Assembly (NCBI GenBank): GCA_963748075.1
Contig: CAVVHQ010000039.1
Coordinates: 1-27,121 of the forward strand
Origin: VRUE01 sp963748075
GTDB taxonomy: Bacteria; Actinomycetota; Thermoleophilia; Solirubrobacterales; 70-9
DNA length: 27,121 nucleotides
Direction: 5' to 3'
Position 1 is the stretch's first letter; each line of letters starts with the position of its first letter. The notes under the pieces were generated by a model. That model saw only the letters and a list, made by a program, of their open reading frames with translations, ran no database searches and was not told the origin of the DNA. Made by a program: the position numbers and the translations under genes. This document shows, piece by piece, positions 15,930 through 23,054 of this stretch.

Positions 15930-16643
15930 GTGACCGCCTCCTCGCAAACGTCGGGCTCACGAGAGCCGCAGTCCCTCTCCCGGCTCGCCGCCGAGATCCA
16001 TGCGTGCCATGCCTGCCCGCGCCTGGTCAGGTGGCGCGAGGCTCAGGCAGCCAATCCGCCCCGCCGCTTTCGGGGCGAGGACTACTGGGCCCGACCGGTG
16101 TCCGGCTTCGGCGACCCGGAAGCCCTGGTCGCGGTCGTCGGCCTGGCTCCCGCTGCGCACGGCGCCAACCGCACGGGCCGGATGTTCACCGGCGACCGCT
16201 CCGGCGACTGGCTCTACGCCGCCCTTCACCGCACCGGCTTCGCCAACAGTTTCGAGTCGCGCCGCCGCGAGGACGGGCTGCATCTACGCGGCGCTTTCGT
16301 CACCGCGATCGTCCGCTGCGCGCCGCCCGCCAACAGGCCGACCCCGGCCGAGCGCGACAACTGCCTTCCCTACCTGGCTCGTGAGCTGACCCTGCTGGAT
16401 CGCTGCCGGACGATCGTCGCGCTCGGCGCGTTCGCCTGGGACGGCGCACTGCGAGCCCTGCGGAGCCTCGGTTGCGAACCGCCACGGCCGAAACCCCGTT
16501 TCGGCCACGGCGCCGAGGCGAGCGTCGGCGCCTGGACGCTGCTCGGCTGCTACCACCCCAGCCAGCAGAACACCTTCACCGGCCGGCTCACCGAGCCGAT
16601 GCTCGACGCGGTGCTCAGCCGCGCCCGCGAACTGTCGGGCTAG
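15930..16643 (+). CDS. Uracil-DNA glycosylase family 5 (UdgB)
   Basis: This enzyme removes uracil and other deaminated bases from DNA to begin base-excision repair. It has the family-5 catalytic region VVGLAPAAHGANRTGRMFTG (lacking the catalytic Asp/Asn of families 1-4) and the C-terminal motif CYHPSQQNTFTGRLT. Four cysteines fit a 4Fe-4S site: two in HACHACPRL near residue 26, one in IVRCAPP and one in RDNCLPYL. The length, 237 residues, is usual. The start is GTG 15930; MTASSQTSG is a disordered tail. A dCTP deaminase (dUTP source) and a DNA ligase occur in the same window. Confidence 0.9.
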   Translation: MTASSQTSGSREPQSLSRLAAEIHACHACPRLVRWREAQAANPPRRFRGEDYWARPVSGFGDPEALVAVVGLAPAAHGANRTGRMFTGDRSGDWLYAALHRTGFANSFESRRREDGLHLRGAFVTAIVRCAPPANRPTPAERDNCLPYLARELTLLDRCRTIVALGAFAWDGALRALRSLGCEPPRPKPRFGHGAEASVGAWTLLGCYHPSQQNTFTGRLTEPMLDAVLSRARELSG

Positions 16644-16652
16644 CCGCGTCGC

Positions 16653-17270
16653 CTACACGCCCAGCGGTTCGGCTTCAGACCGTTCGACCCCGGTCGCCGT
16701 TTGGAAGGCCACCATGTACACGGCCAGGGGAACTGCGTCGTCGGAGGGCAGAGCCATCCGCTCGGCGCAACCCCTTTCGATCTCGAGCAGCCGCTCGAGC
16801 GCCTCACTCATCACCTCGACCGCTTCGCGCCGCCCCTGCTCGTCGACCGGCATCGTCACCCGGCTCTGGTGGCCATCGTCGGCATTGAACGTCCCCGTCC
16901 GTATCGCGTCTACCGCGTCGGACATGGCGACCCGCAGGAGGCTGCTGCTGAACCTGTCCTGGAGCTCAACCGGAAGCCGCTTCCATTCCTGCTCGTCGAA
17001 ATGGAGCAGCGGCTTGGTCAATTCGTAGAAGTGCTCGCGGACGCCGCGGCGCCGCTCTGTGCGCACCAGCCTGATCAGGCCCCGCGCGTTCAGTTTGCGC
17101 ACGTGGTAACTGATCTCGGTCAGTTCCAGCTCGAGCACGGCGGCGATTTCCTTCGGGCTCGCGATGCCCCGTTCGCCGAGGGTCAACAGGATCTCGCCGC
17201 GAAGCGGGTGTGTAAGCGCTTTGGCGAGGATCGGATCGATGATCTGCTTGAAGACGCGCTTGGCGGCCAC
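16653..17270 (-). CDS. ArsR-type winged-helix regulator (2)
   Basis: The winged helix begins near residue 15: ILAKALTHPLRGEILLTLGE, ASPKEIAAVLELELTEISYH, then RTERRRGVREHFYEL. The helical C-terminal half (KRLPVELQDRFSSSLLRVAM onward, ending VPLAVYMVAFQ) aligns with the regulator at 14862-15566, so the two are paralogues; the basic tails are absent here. No metal-binding cysteine pair is seen, so a metal sensor role is unlikely. It is divergent from the MccB-like gene, with 160 bases between, and converges on the UdgB gene with a 9-base gap. By position it is a candidate regulator of the MccB-like gene. Confidence 0.82.
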   Translation of the reverse strand: MAAKRVFKQIIDPILAKALTHPLRGEILLTLGERGIASPKEIAAVLELELTEISYHVRKLNARGLIRLVRTERRRGVREHFYELTKPLLHFDEQEWKRLPVELQDRFSSSLLRVAMSDAVDAIRTGTFNADDGHQSRVTMPVDEQGRREAVEVMSEALERLLEIERGCAERMALPSDDAVPLAVYMVAFQTATGVERSEAEPLGV

Positions 17271-17282
17271 GACGTACCTCCC

Positions 17283-17319
17283 CTAGGTTTGCTGAGCGCC
17301 TTTCAACCGCTCACCCTAG
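17283..17319. promoter_or_regulatory. Imperfect dyad between ArsR-type gene (2) and the MccB-like gene
   Basis: CTAGG and TGAGCG (17283-17298) are mirrored by CGCTCA and CCTAG (17308-17319), with unequal inner spacing. The 6-bp inner arms are perfect. It sits just upstream of the ArsR-type start and is a possible autoregulatory site. The evidence is weak because the arms are gapped. Confidence 0.3.
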
Positions 17320-17430
17320 TACCAAGTGGGGACCCGATCGAGTGCTCGGCGTCACAGGTTTCCACAAGTCGAAACAGACTCATCAATATACCGGTCTTGA
17401 GTAGCACCAGAGGAAGTCCCGGCAGAAACG

Positions 17431-18540
17431 ATGCGACCGAGGATCAAGCGAACCACCGAGCGGATGGAAGCGCCCGACGGCGACCTCTTTCTGCTCAGGC
17501 CCAGCGCCGGCGCCGACGTCCAGATCGAGAAGCCCGACGCGGAGGGACGGCGGCTGCTCGACGCCCTGGACGGGTCTCACGATCGCGGCGAATTGGAGGA
17601 CCGCTTCGGCGAGGCGGCGGTCGGCGACCTGCTGGCGCAGCTCGAGGAGCTGGGGCTGATCGAGGACGCCGCCGACGACGACCTGATCCCGGCTCGGGTC
17701 ATGGACCGCTTCGACCGCCAGATCCGCTACTTCAGCGACATCACGGCCGGGCCAGCGCCGTCGCAGTGCCAGGCACGGCTGGAAAGCGCCAGGATCGTCG
17801 TACTCGGGGTCGGCGGCCTCGGCGGCTGGTCCGCCTGGTCGCTGGCCTGCTGCGGGGTCGGCGAGATGCTGCTGATCGACGGCGACCGGGTGGAGGAGAG
17901 CAACCTCAACCGGCAGACCCTCTACACCGAGGCGGACATCGGCCGGTTGAAGGCGGAGACGGCGGCGGAGCGGCTGGGCGCCTTCAACTCGTCGATCCGG
18001 CTCGAGGCGCTCTCCGAGCGGATGGACGGCGAGCAGGCGATCGCCGAGGTGATCGAGGGCTACGACGTGGTGATCGACGCGGCCGACTGGCCCGCCCACG
18101 ACATCGAGCAGTGGGTCAACAACGCCTGCTTCGCGGCCGAGATCCCCTACATCACGATGAGCCACTTCCCGCCGATCGCCCGGGTCGGGCCCCTCTACGT
18201 ACCCGGCAAGACCGGCTGCTTCGCCTGCCAGGTCGCCGCCTACCGGCGCAGCTACCCGATGTTCGACATCGCGATCGAGCAGCGCCGCGCCAAACCGTCG
18301 CCGGCCGCCACGCTCGGACCGGCCTGTGCGCTGATCGGCGGTCAGATCGGGCTCGACATCCTCCACCTGCTGACCGGCCTCGCCGAGCCCTCGACCCAGG
18401 GCATCGGTCACATCTACGACCTGCGGACGATGCAGGTGCAGCGCGAGCACGTGGTGCCCGAGCCGGACTGCCCGGTCTGCGGCCATCTGCCGCCGACCGA
18501 GCGCTCCCCGCAGGCGCAGGCGAAGACAGCGCAGCAGTAG
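17431..18540 (+). CDS. MccB-like ThiF/E1 adenylyltransferase with N-terminal peptide-binding (RRE) domain
   Basis: The protein has 369 residues. Residues ~15-80 form a PqqD-like winged domain (FLLRPSAGADVQIE, LLDALDGSH, LEELGLIEDA), the type that binds RiPP leader peptides. Residues ~95-330 are an E1/ThiF adenylation domain: RQIRYFSD, GVGGLGG (126-132), LLIDGDRVEESNLNRQ with Arg161, Lys174 and DAADW (216-220). A structural zinc site is formed by C263/C266 and C347/C350. The stretch RVGPLYVPGKTGCFACQ is, from memory, nearly the same as in E. coli MccB (GPLYVPGKTGCYECQ), which attaches a nucleotide to the C-terminal Asn of a peptide. A GAGGAAG-like Shine-Dalgarno precedes ATG 17431. No exporter or immunity gene adjoins it. 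An alternative is a ThiF partner of an azoline-forming RiPP system. Confidence 0.82.
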   Translation: MRPRIKRTTERMEAPDGDLFLLRPSAGADVQIEKPDAEGRRLLDALDGSHDRGELEDRFGEAAVGDLLAQLEELGLIEDAADDDLIPARVMDRFDRQIRYFSDITAGPAPSQCQARLESARIVVLGVGGLGGWSAWSLACCGVGEMLLIDGDRVEESNLNRQTLYTEADIGRLKAETAAERLGAFNSSIRLEALSERMDGEQAIAEVIEGYDVVIDAADWPAHDIEQWVNNACFAAEIPYITMSHFPPIARVGPLYVPGKTGCFACQVAAYRRSYPMFDIAIEQRRAKPSPAATLGPACALIGGQIGLDILHLLTGLAEPSTQGIGHIYDLRTMQVQREHVVPEPDCPVCGHLPPTERSPQAQAKTAQQ

Positions 18541-18561
18541 CGGTCGCGGCGAAAACGCGCC

Positions 18562-18567
18562 TAGAAT
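18562..18567 (+). promoter_or_regulatory. -10 element for tRNA-Thr
   Basis: TAGAAT ends 10 bases before the mature tRNA-Thr, the same hexamer as at tRNA-Tyr. It lies 22 bases after the stop of the MccB-like gene. No clear -35 is visible. Confidence 0.5.
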
Positions 18568-18577
18568 GCATCCCATC

Positions 18578-18650
18578 GCCGACGTAGCTCAGTTGGTAGA
18601 GCACTTCATTCGTAATGAAGGGGTCCCCGGTTCAAGTCCGGGCGTCGGCT
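18578..18650 (+). tRNA. tRNA-Thr (anticodon CGT)
   Basis: The acceptor stem GCCGACG pairs with CGTCGGC (18643-18649), with discriminator T. The D-arm is AGCTCAGTTGGTAGAGC. The anticodon stem CTTCA/TGAAG holds the loop TTCGTAA, giving CGT. The T-arm is CCCGGTTCAAGTCCGGG. The length is 73 nt and CCA is not encoded. Confidence 0.96.
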
Positions 18651-18712
18651 CTGGATCGGCCGAGCCGCGCTACGACAGCTGGGCAAATCGGCGCCGGGCT
18701 AGGATCCAGGCC

Positions 18713-19342
18713 GTGGCGGAGGGGATCTCGATCGTTCTCGCCGACGACCACACGGTCGTGCGGCGGGCGCTGCGACTGCTGCTCCAGGAAGAGGGGGACT
18801 TCGAGGTGGTCGCCGAGGCGTCCGACGCCGACGGGGCGATCCGCTACCTGCGCGGGCACAAGCCGACGGTGCTGATCCTCGACCTCAACATGCCCGGCAG
18901 ACCCAGCCTCGAGGCGATCCCCGAGATGCGGGAGGCATCGCCGGAGACGAAGATCGTCGTCCTCACCATGCAGAAGGAGCCGGCCTTCGCGCGGCAGGCG
19001 CTGCAGCTCGGTGTGCTGGGCTACGTGCTGAAGGAGGCAGCCGACGACGAGCTGGTGCAGGCGGTGCGGCGAGCCGCCGCCGGCGATACCTACCTGCAGC
19101 CCGCGCTCGGCGCCAAGCTGGCCGCCGAACCGGAACCCGCAGCGACCGACCTGAGCGAGCGGGAGACCGACGTGCTGCGACTGATCGCCCTCGGCCACAC
19201 CAACGCCGAGATCGCCGAGAAGCTCTACATCAGCGTCCGCACGGTGGAGACCCACCGCGCCCACATCCAGCAGAAGCTCGGGGTGAGCAGCCGCGCCGAG
19301 CTAGTTCGCTGCGCGCTCTCCCGCGGGCTGGTCGAGACCTGA
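18713..19342 (+). CDS. NarL/FixJ family response regulator
   Basis: Residues 1-120 form a receiver domain: the acidic pair in IVLADDHTVVRRALRLLLQ, the phospho-acceptor Asp in VLILDLNMPGRPS, the conserved Thr in VVLTMQ and Lys in GYVLKEAADD. A LuxR-type helix-turn-helix follows (LSERETDVLRLIALGHTNAE, then LYISVRTVETHRAHIQQKLG). The GTG at 18713 starts exactly at the receiver fold; the open frame upstream runs through the tRNA and is not coding. The convergent GAF histidine kinase (19301-20959) is the likely partner, and the two genes overlap tail to tail by 42 bases. A ~12-residue linker (PEPAATDLS) joins the domains. Confidence 0.9.
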   Translation: MAEGISIVLADDHTVVRRALRLLLQEEGDFEVVAEASDADGAIRYLRGHKPTVLILDLNMPGRPSLEAIPEMREASPETKIVVLTMQKEPAFARQALQLGVLGYVLKEAADDELVQAVRRAAAGDTYLQPALGAKLAAEPEPAATDLSERETDVLRLIALGHTNAEIAEKLYISVRTVETHRAHIQQKLGVSSRAELVRCALSRGLVET

Positions 19343-20959
19343 TTTGGCCTCGGCGGCGCAGGGGATCGAGGCCGTCATCCGCGTCCCCGACCCGGGCTTC
19401 GATTCGATCTGCAGCTGGCCACCGGCCAGCTCGACCCGCTCCCGCATCCCGACCAGGCCGAAGCCGCCGCGCTCGGCGTCGGGGTCGAAACCGCGGCCAT
19501 CGTCGGATACGAATACGTCGAGGCGCCCCTCGCGCTCCGCGAGCTGCAGGGTGACGGAGCCCGCCCCGGCGTGCTTGGCGACGTTGGTCAGCGCCTCCTG
19601 CACCAGGCGGTAGACAGCGGTTTCCAGCTCGGAGCCGAGGCGCTCGGCCTCGATCGAGAGGTCGATCGACAGCTCGATCCCGGCGCCGCCCACGACGCGC
19701 TCGGCCAGATCTTCCAGGGCGGCGCGCAGGCCGAGCTGGTCGAGCGTCGCCGGCCGCAGCTCGGAGATCAGCGCCCGCAGCTCCTCGATGTCTCGGCCGA
19801 TCTCCTCCACCGCCTCGCCCACCGTCTTGGCGAGCTGCGGTTCGTCCCGCCGTTTGAGCGCCGAGGAGAGCAATATGCGGCGCGACCCGAGCCCCTGCAG
19901 TATCGAGTCGTGCAGTTCGCGCGCCCAGCGGGCCCGCTCGCGCTCCGCCGCCCTCAGGCTGTGGCGCAGGCGCTCCTCGGTGACCGACTGCACGGTGGCG
20001 ACGGCGGTGGCGGCGCTGGCCGAGGCGGCGACCAGCAGGCGCTCGTCTTCGGCGTAGAAATCGGGGCCTTCCTCGAGCCGGTCGAAGGCGACGATCGCGC
20101 CCAGCGTCCTGCCGCGAAAGCTGAGCGGCGCCGGCAGAGCCGCGCGGGCGTCGATCCCAAGCGCCGCGACCGCGAGCAGCGCCCCGTCCGGGCTCAAGGA
20201 GTCCAAGCCGAGGTAACGGCCGACCGGTCCGCCGCCGCACTCCCCCGCCGCGGCGGCTACCTCGTAGCGCTGCCCGTCGCGCAGCAGGACGAGCAGCGAG
20301 CGGGCGCCGACCAGCGCCCGGGCCCGCTTCGCGATCGTCTCCAGGACGCGCGAAGGGTCGGTCTCACCGCCCACCGCGCGGGCGATCTCGGTGGTCGCCT
20401 CGAGCCCGTGCACGGCCCGCTCCAGAGCCCCCCGTTCCTCCTCGGACTGGCCGTAGAGGCGGACGTTGAAGATCGTCACGGCGGCCCATTCGGCGAGGAT
20501 CGTCACGGCTTCCTCGTCGGCCTCGTCGAACTCGCCGCCTTCTTTCTCAGTCAGGTAGAGGTTGCCGTAGGCCTGGCCGCGGACGACGATCGGCACGCCG
20601 AGGAAGCTGCGCATCGGCGGGTGGCCGGAGGGAAAGCCGTAGGAGCGGGGATGGGCGCCGACCTCGCGCAGCCGCAGCGGCGCCGGGTTGCGGATCAGCT
20701 CGCCCAGCACGCCGCGGCCGCGCGGCAGGTCGCCGATCTCCGCGCGCGTCTCCTCGTCGATCCCGACGTAGATGAATCGCTCCAGCTCGCGACGCTCCTC
20801 GTCGAGGATGCCGAGCGCCGCGTAGCGGGCGCCGGTCAACTCGCGCGCCACCTCGATCACCTCGCTCAGCACCGCCTCGAGGTCGAGCTGGGCGACCAGG
20901 CCCCTGCCGACGTCGATCAGCCTTCGCAGTCGACGCTCGTCCAAGACATCGCGGCCCAC
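19301..20959 (-). CDS. GAF-domain sensor histidine kinase (DevS/NarX-like)
   Basis: The 552-residue cytoplasmic kinase has no membrane helix. Two GAF domains come first (about 20-165 and 185-320), the first ending GVPIVVRGQAYGNLYLTEKE, as in DevS/DosS-type sensors. The HisKA_3 dimer domain has the phospho-His in ARWARELHDSILQGLGS. The HATPase domain has the N-box VQEALTNVAKHAG, G1 DDGRGFDPDA and GFGLVGMRERVE. A haem or small-ligand signal is possible from homology, but no diagnostic residue was checked. The start is GTG 20959, with TAGATT (20969-20974, minus strand) as a possible -10. The NarL-type regulator converges on it and is the probable substrate. Confidence 0.88.
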   Translation of the reverse strand: MGRDVLDERRLRRLIDVGRGLVAQLDLEAVLSEVIEVARELTGARYAALGILDEERRELERFIYVGIDEETRAEIGDLPRGRGVLGELIRNPAPLRLREVGAHPRSYGFPSGHPPMRSFLGVPIVVRGQAYGNLYLTEKEGGEFDEADEEAVTILAEWAAVTIFNVRLYGQSEEERGALERAVHGLEATTEIARAVGGETDPSRVLETIAKRARALVGARSLLVLLRDGQRYEVAAAAGECGGGPVGRYLGLDSLSPDGALLAVAALGIDARAALPAPLSFRGRTLGAIVAFDRLEEGPDFYAEDERLLVAASASAATAVATVQSVTEERLRHSLRAAERERARWARELHDSILQGLGSRRILLSSALKRRDEPQLAKTVGEAVEEIGRDIEELRALISELRPATLDQLGLRAALEDLAERVVGGAGIELSIDLSIEAERLGSELETAVYRLVQEALTNVAKHAGAGSVTLQLAEREGRLDVFVSDDGRGFDPDAERGGFGLVGMRERVELAGGQLQIESKPGSGTRMTASIPCAAEAKSGLDQPAGERAAN

Positions 20960-21050
20960 CGTGCTCAGAATCTACCGAACGGGTGGCTCCGCCAAGCGCG
21001 ATGGCCGCGGCTCGACATCGCTGTCCTCAGCGGAATCCGTCACGCAGGAT

Positions 21051-21311
21051 CTACAGCTGAGTGGCGATCAGGCCGATCAGGGCGGCGATGACGAGGCCGC
21101 CGAACTGGACCATGAGACGATGCAAAGCTTCGAACCGCTCGCCGATTCGCTCCTCCAGCCGGTCGAAACGCTCGTCGACCCGGTCGAAACGGGCATCCAT
21201 TTCACTCCGCAGCGAACGCAGATCGGCTTCGACGCGGCCGAACCGCTGGTCGACGGCGTCGAAGCGCCGGTCGACATGAGCGGCGAAATCGTCCAGGCGC
21301 TCGTCGGTCCA
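21051..21311 (-). CDS. Small coiled-coil protein with C-terminal membrane helix; start codon unclear
   Basis: The coding pattern is clear from TDERLDDFAAHVDRRFDAVD to the stop: a charged heptad coiled coil (RRFDAVDQRF, ARFDRVDERFDRLEERIGER) followed by one membrane helix (GGLVIAALIGLIATQL), a tail-anchored layout. A perfect Shine-Dalgarno GGAGGTGAG (21318-21326, minus) sits 6 bases before a TGG codon (21309-21311), where an ATG, GTG or TTG would be expected. The frame is open upstream to 21530, with the nearest TTG at 21353. Either the start was lost by mutation or error, or initiation is further upstream. The function is unknown; similar short proteins are common in related actinobacteria. 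Confidence 0.5.
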   Translation of the reverse strand, partial: WTDERLDDFAAHVDRRFDAVDQRFGRVEADLRSLRSEMDARFDRVDERFDRLEERIGERFEALHRLMVQFGGLVIAALIGLIATQL

Positions 21312-21450
21312 GCTCTCCTCACCTCCTGCATGCTGCCAGACCCTAGAAGACAAAATAGTTGCGGAGGAGCCGCACGATGCGAAGTCCAGAACCAACTCTG
21401 TCGCGGCATCCTCATTCAGCTGCCGGGCAAACCGTAGTTCATGCTCGGCT

Positions 21451-22218
21451 CTAAGATCGCGAGCCGGTCGGGACCGCGGTCCAATCGAAGCGCCCGTAGC
21501 GGATCGCGAGCCGCTCGTTGCCGGCCGCATGGCGCTCCCTCACCGGGCTCACGTGGCGAGCGGCCAGCTCGAGCTGGGCGGCGCGGTCACCGAAGTCGGC
21601 TCGGTAGAGCCGCATCAGCCGGGGCAGAACGACGCGGCTGCGCTCGGCGTCGACCGAAATCTCGGCCCGCAGGTAGGCGCGGGCGGCCAGCTCCAGCTGC
21701 TCGTCGATCGCGCCCGGCTCATACACGTGGATCGGGGGGCAGGAGCGCGCCCCGCAGTTGAGCGCGAAATGGACGCGCGGATCGAGCGCAGATGGCGCCG
21801 CGGCCAGCCGCGGGTCGCCCCTTCGCAGGGGACGCCGCAGACGGAAGGGCGGGCGGCGGTTGCGCCGCAGCACGCCGTGCTCGATCAGGTTCAGCGTGTA
21901 CGGCTCGCCGCCGACCTCGTAGGCGACCGTGGAGAAGAGGCGCGGCTGCCACAGCACGCTGCCGCGGATCGGCCGCAGGCAGAGGCGGTGCAGGAGCAGG
22001 GCGTTGTAGAGGTTGATCCAGAAGGCGAGTCTCGCGCCGTCGCCCTCGATCCGAGCGGGGTCGACCCCGCGCAGGCGGCGCGCCAGCTCGTCCAGGCTGG
22101 CGCACTGGTCGGGCGCCTCGACGTGCCGCGCCTCGGCGAGGATCCGCTGCGAGAGCCCGGCGGGGTCCGGCTCGGACGCCGTGAATGACGAGCCGTCGCC
22201 GTTGAGCGGCCGGATCAT
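21451..22218 (-). CDS. DUF547 domain protein
   Basis: The 255-residue protein has the DUF547 core: ARLAFWINLYNALLLHRLC, then VAYEVGGEPYTLNLIEHGVL, DPRVHFALNCGARSCPPIHV and AARAYLRAEISVDAERSRVV. The conserved N-x-Y-N, H-G and C-x4-CP residues suggest a papain-like or metal-supported active site, but no member known to me has a settled reaction. There is no signal peptide. The ATG (22218) overlaps the stop of the methyltransferase gene by 4 bases, making it the last gene of the run that begins with the isoprenylcysteine-methyltransferase-like gene. Confidence 0.82.
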   Translation of the reverse strand: MIRPLNGDGSSFTASEPDPAGLSQRILAEARHVEAPDQCASLDELARRLRGVDPARIEGDGARLAFWINLYNALLLHRLCLRPIRGSVLWQPRLFSTVAYEVGGEPYTLNLIEHGVLRRNRRPPFRLRRPLRRGDPRLAAAPSALDPRVHFALNCGARSCPPIHVYEPGAIDEQLELAARAYLRAEISVDAERSRVVLPRLMRLYRADFGDRAAQLELAARHVSPVRERHAAGNERLAIRYGRFDWTAVPTGSRS

Positions 22219-23054
22219 CGCCGCACCGCGCTGAAGATCGCGTAGCCGAGCGCGCCGTCGGCGATCGCCTCCCGCGCGATGCCGATCGTCGCCAGCGCGT
22301 CGGAGGCCGAGAGCGGCAGCTCGGCGGGAGAGTCGAAGCCGAGCAGGCGGGCGCCGCGGAGGCGCTCCTCCACCCGCTCGGCCAGCCGGGCTGCATCCTC
22401 GTGGCGGGACTCGATCCGAACGACTTCGAAGCCGGCCTCGGTGAGCAGTCGCTCGTAGCCGCCTGCCGACAGCGCCGAGCCGACGCAGGCGATCGTCGCC
22501 AGGCTGCCGCGCAGCTCGGCTGGCAGGCGCTCCTGCTCGGCGATCGCGTCCGAGAGCGCCAGCCTCCCCCCCGGACGCAGCACGCGGCCGATCTCGGCCA
22601 CCGCCCGCTGCTTGTCTCCGAACGTGCAGAGCGAGCACTCGCACAGGACGGCGTCGAAGGAGCCCGCGGCGAACGGGAGCGCCTCGGCGTCACCCTGGAC
22701 GAAGCCGACCCGGGCGCCGAGGCCCGCCGCGGCCGCCGCCTCCCTCGCCTCGCGGACGGCGTCGGCGCCGTACTCGACCCCGACCACCGAGGCCCCCAGC
22801 TCGCTTGCGGCGAGCAGCGCCGAAGCGCCGCTGCCGGAGGCGACGTCGAGGAGGCGATCGCCGGCCGCGATCCCGGCCATCTCCAGAGCCCGGCGGGTGG
22901 TCCGCGAACCGCCGGGGTGGAGCTCATCGCCGAGCAGCCAGCGAACCGCGGGTTGCGCGTAGAGCTCCGCGCAGCACCACTTCAGGGCGTCGCCGCCAAG
23001 CGGCGTCGCGGCGGCGAGCGCCGCCCCGAGGGCCTCCTCGGTCCGCGCCGTCAA
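22215..23054 (-). CDS. Class I SAM-dependent methyltransferase
   Basis: The 279-residue protein has the Rossmann methyltransferase motifs: motif I LLDVASGSGASALLAA, motif II VVGVEYGADAV, the acidic GDAEALPF loop, FDAVLCECSLCTFGDK and the post-motif VLRPGGRLALSDA. The N-terminal WCCAELYAQPAVRWLLGDEL is rich in Cys/Trp and resembles the arsenite-methyltransferase-like group seen beside radical SAM genes. The start is TTG 23054, overlapping the radical SAM stop (TTGA) with GGGGGTGAG just upstream. The frame is open much further up, but that part is a shadow of the radical SAM gene. The substrate may be a product of the preceding enzyme; this is inference. Confidence 0.83.
   Translation of the reverse strand: MTARTEEALGAALAAATPLGGDALKWCCAELYAQPAVRWLLGDELHPGGSRTTRRALEMAGIAAGDRLLDVASGSGASALLAASELGASVVGVEYGADAVREAREAAAAAGLGARVGFVQGDAEALPFAAGSFDAVLCECSLCTFGDKQRAVAEIGRVLRPGGRLALSDAIAEQERLPAELRGSLATIACVGSALSAGGYERLLTEAGFEVVRIESRHEDAARLAERVEERLRGARLLGFDSPAELPLSASDALATIGIAREAIADGALGYAIFSAVRR

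Noticed and set aside
17317..17332. CACTTGGT-like motif shared with 15652-15663 as a common ArsR operator
   Set aside because: Only about 11 of 13 bases agree, the orientation relative to the genes differs, and there is no dyad; too weak to list.
16701..18587. Long 628-codon open frame on the plus strand
   Set aside because: It crosses the minus-strand ArsR gene and runs out of frame through the MccB-like gene; Arg/Ala/Pro-rich shadow translation typical of GC-rich DNA.
18566..18712. N-terminal extension of the response regulator
   Set aside because: It would translate tRNA-Thr; the receiver fold begins at GTG 18713.
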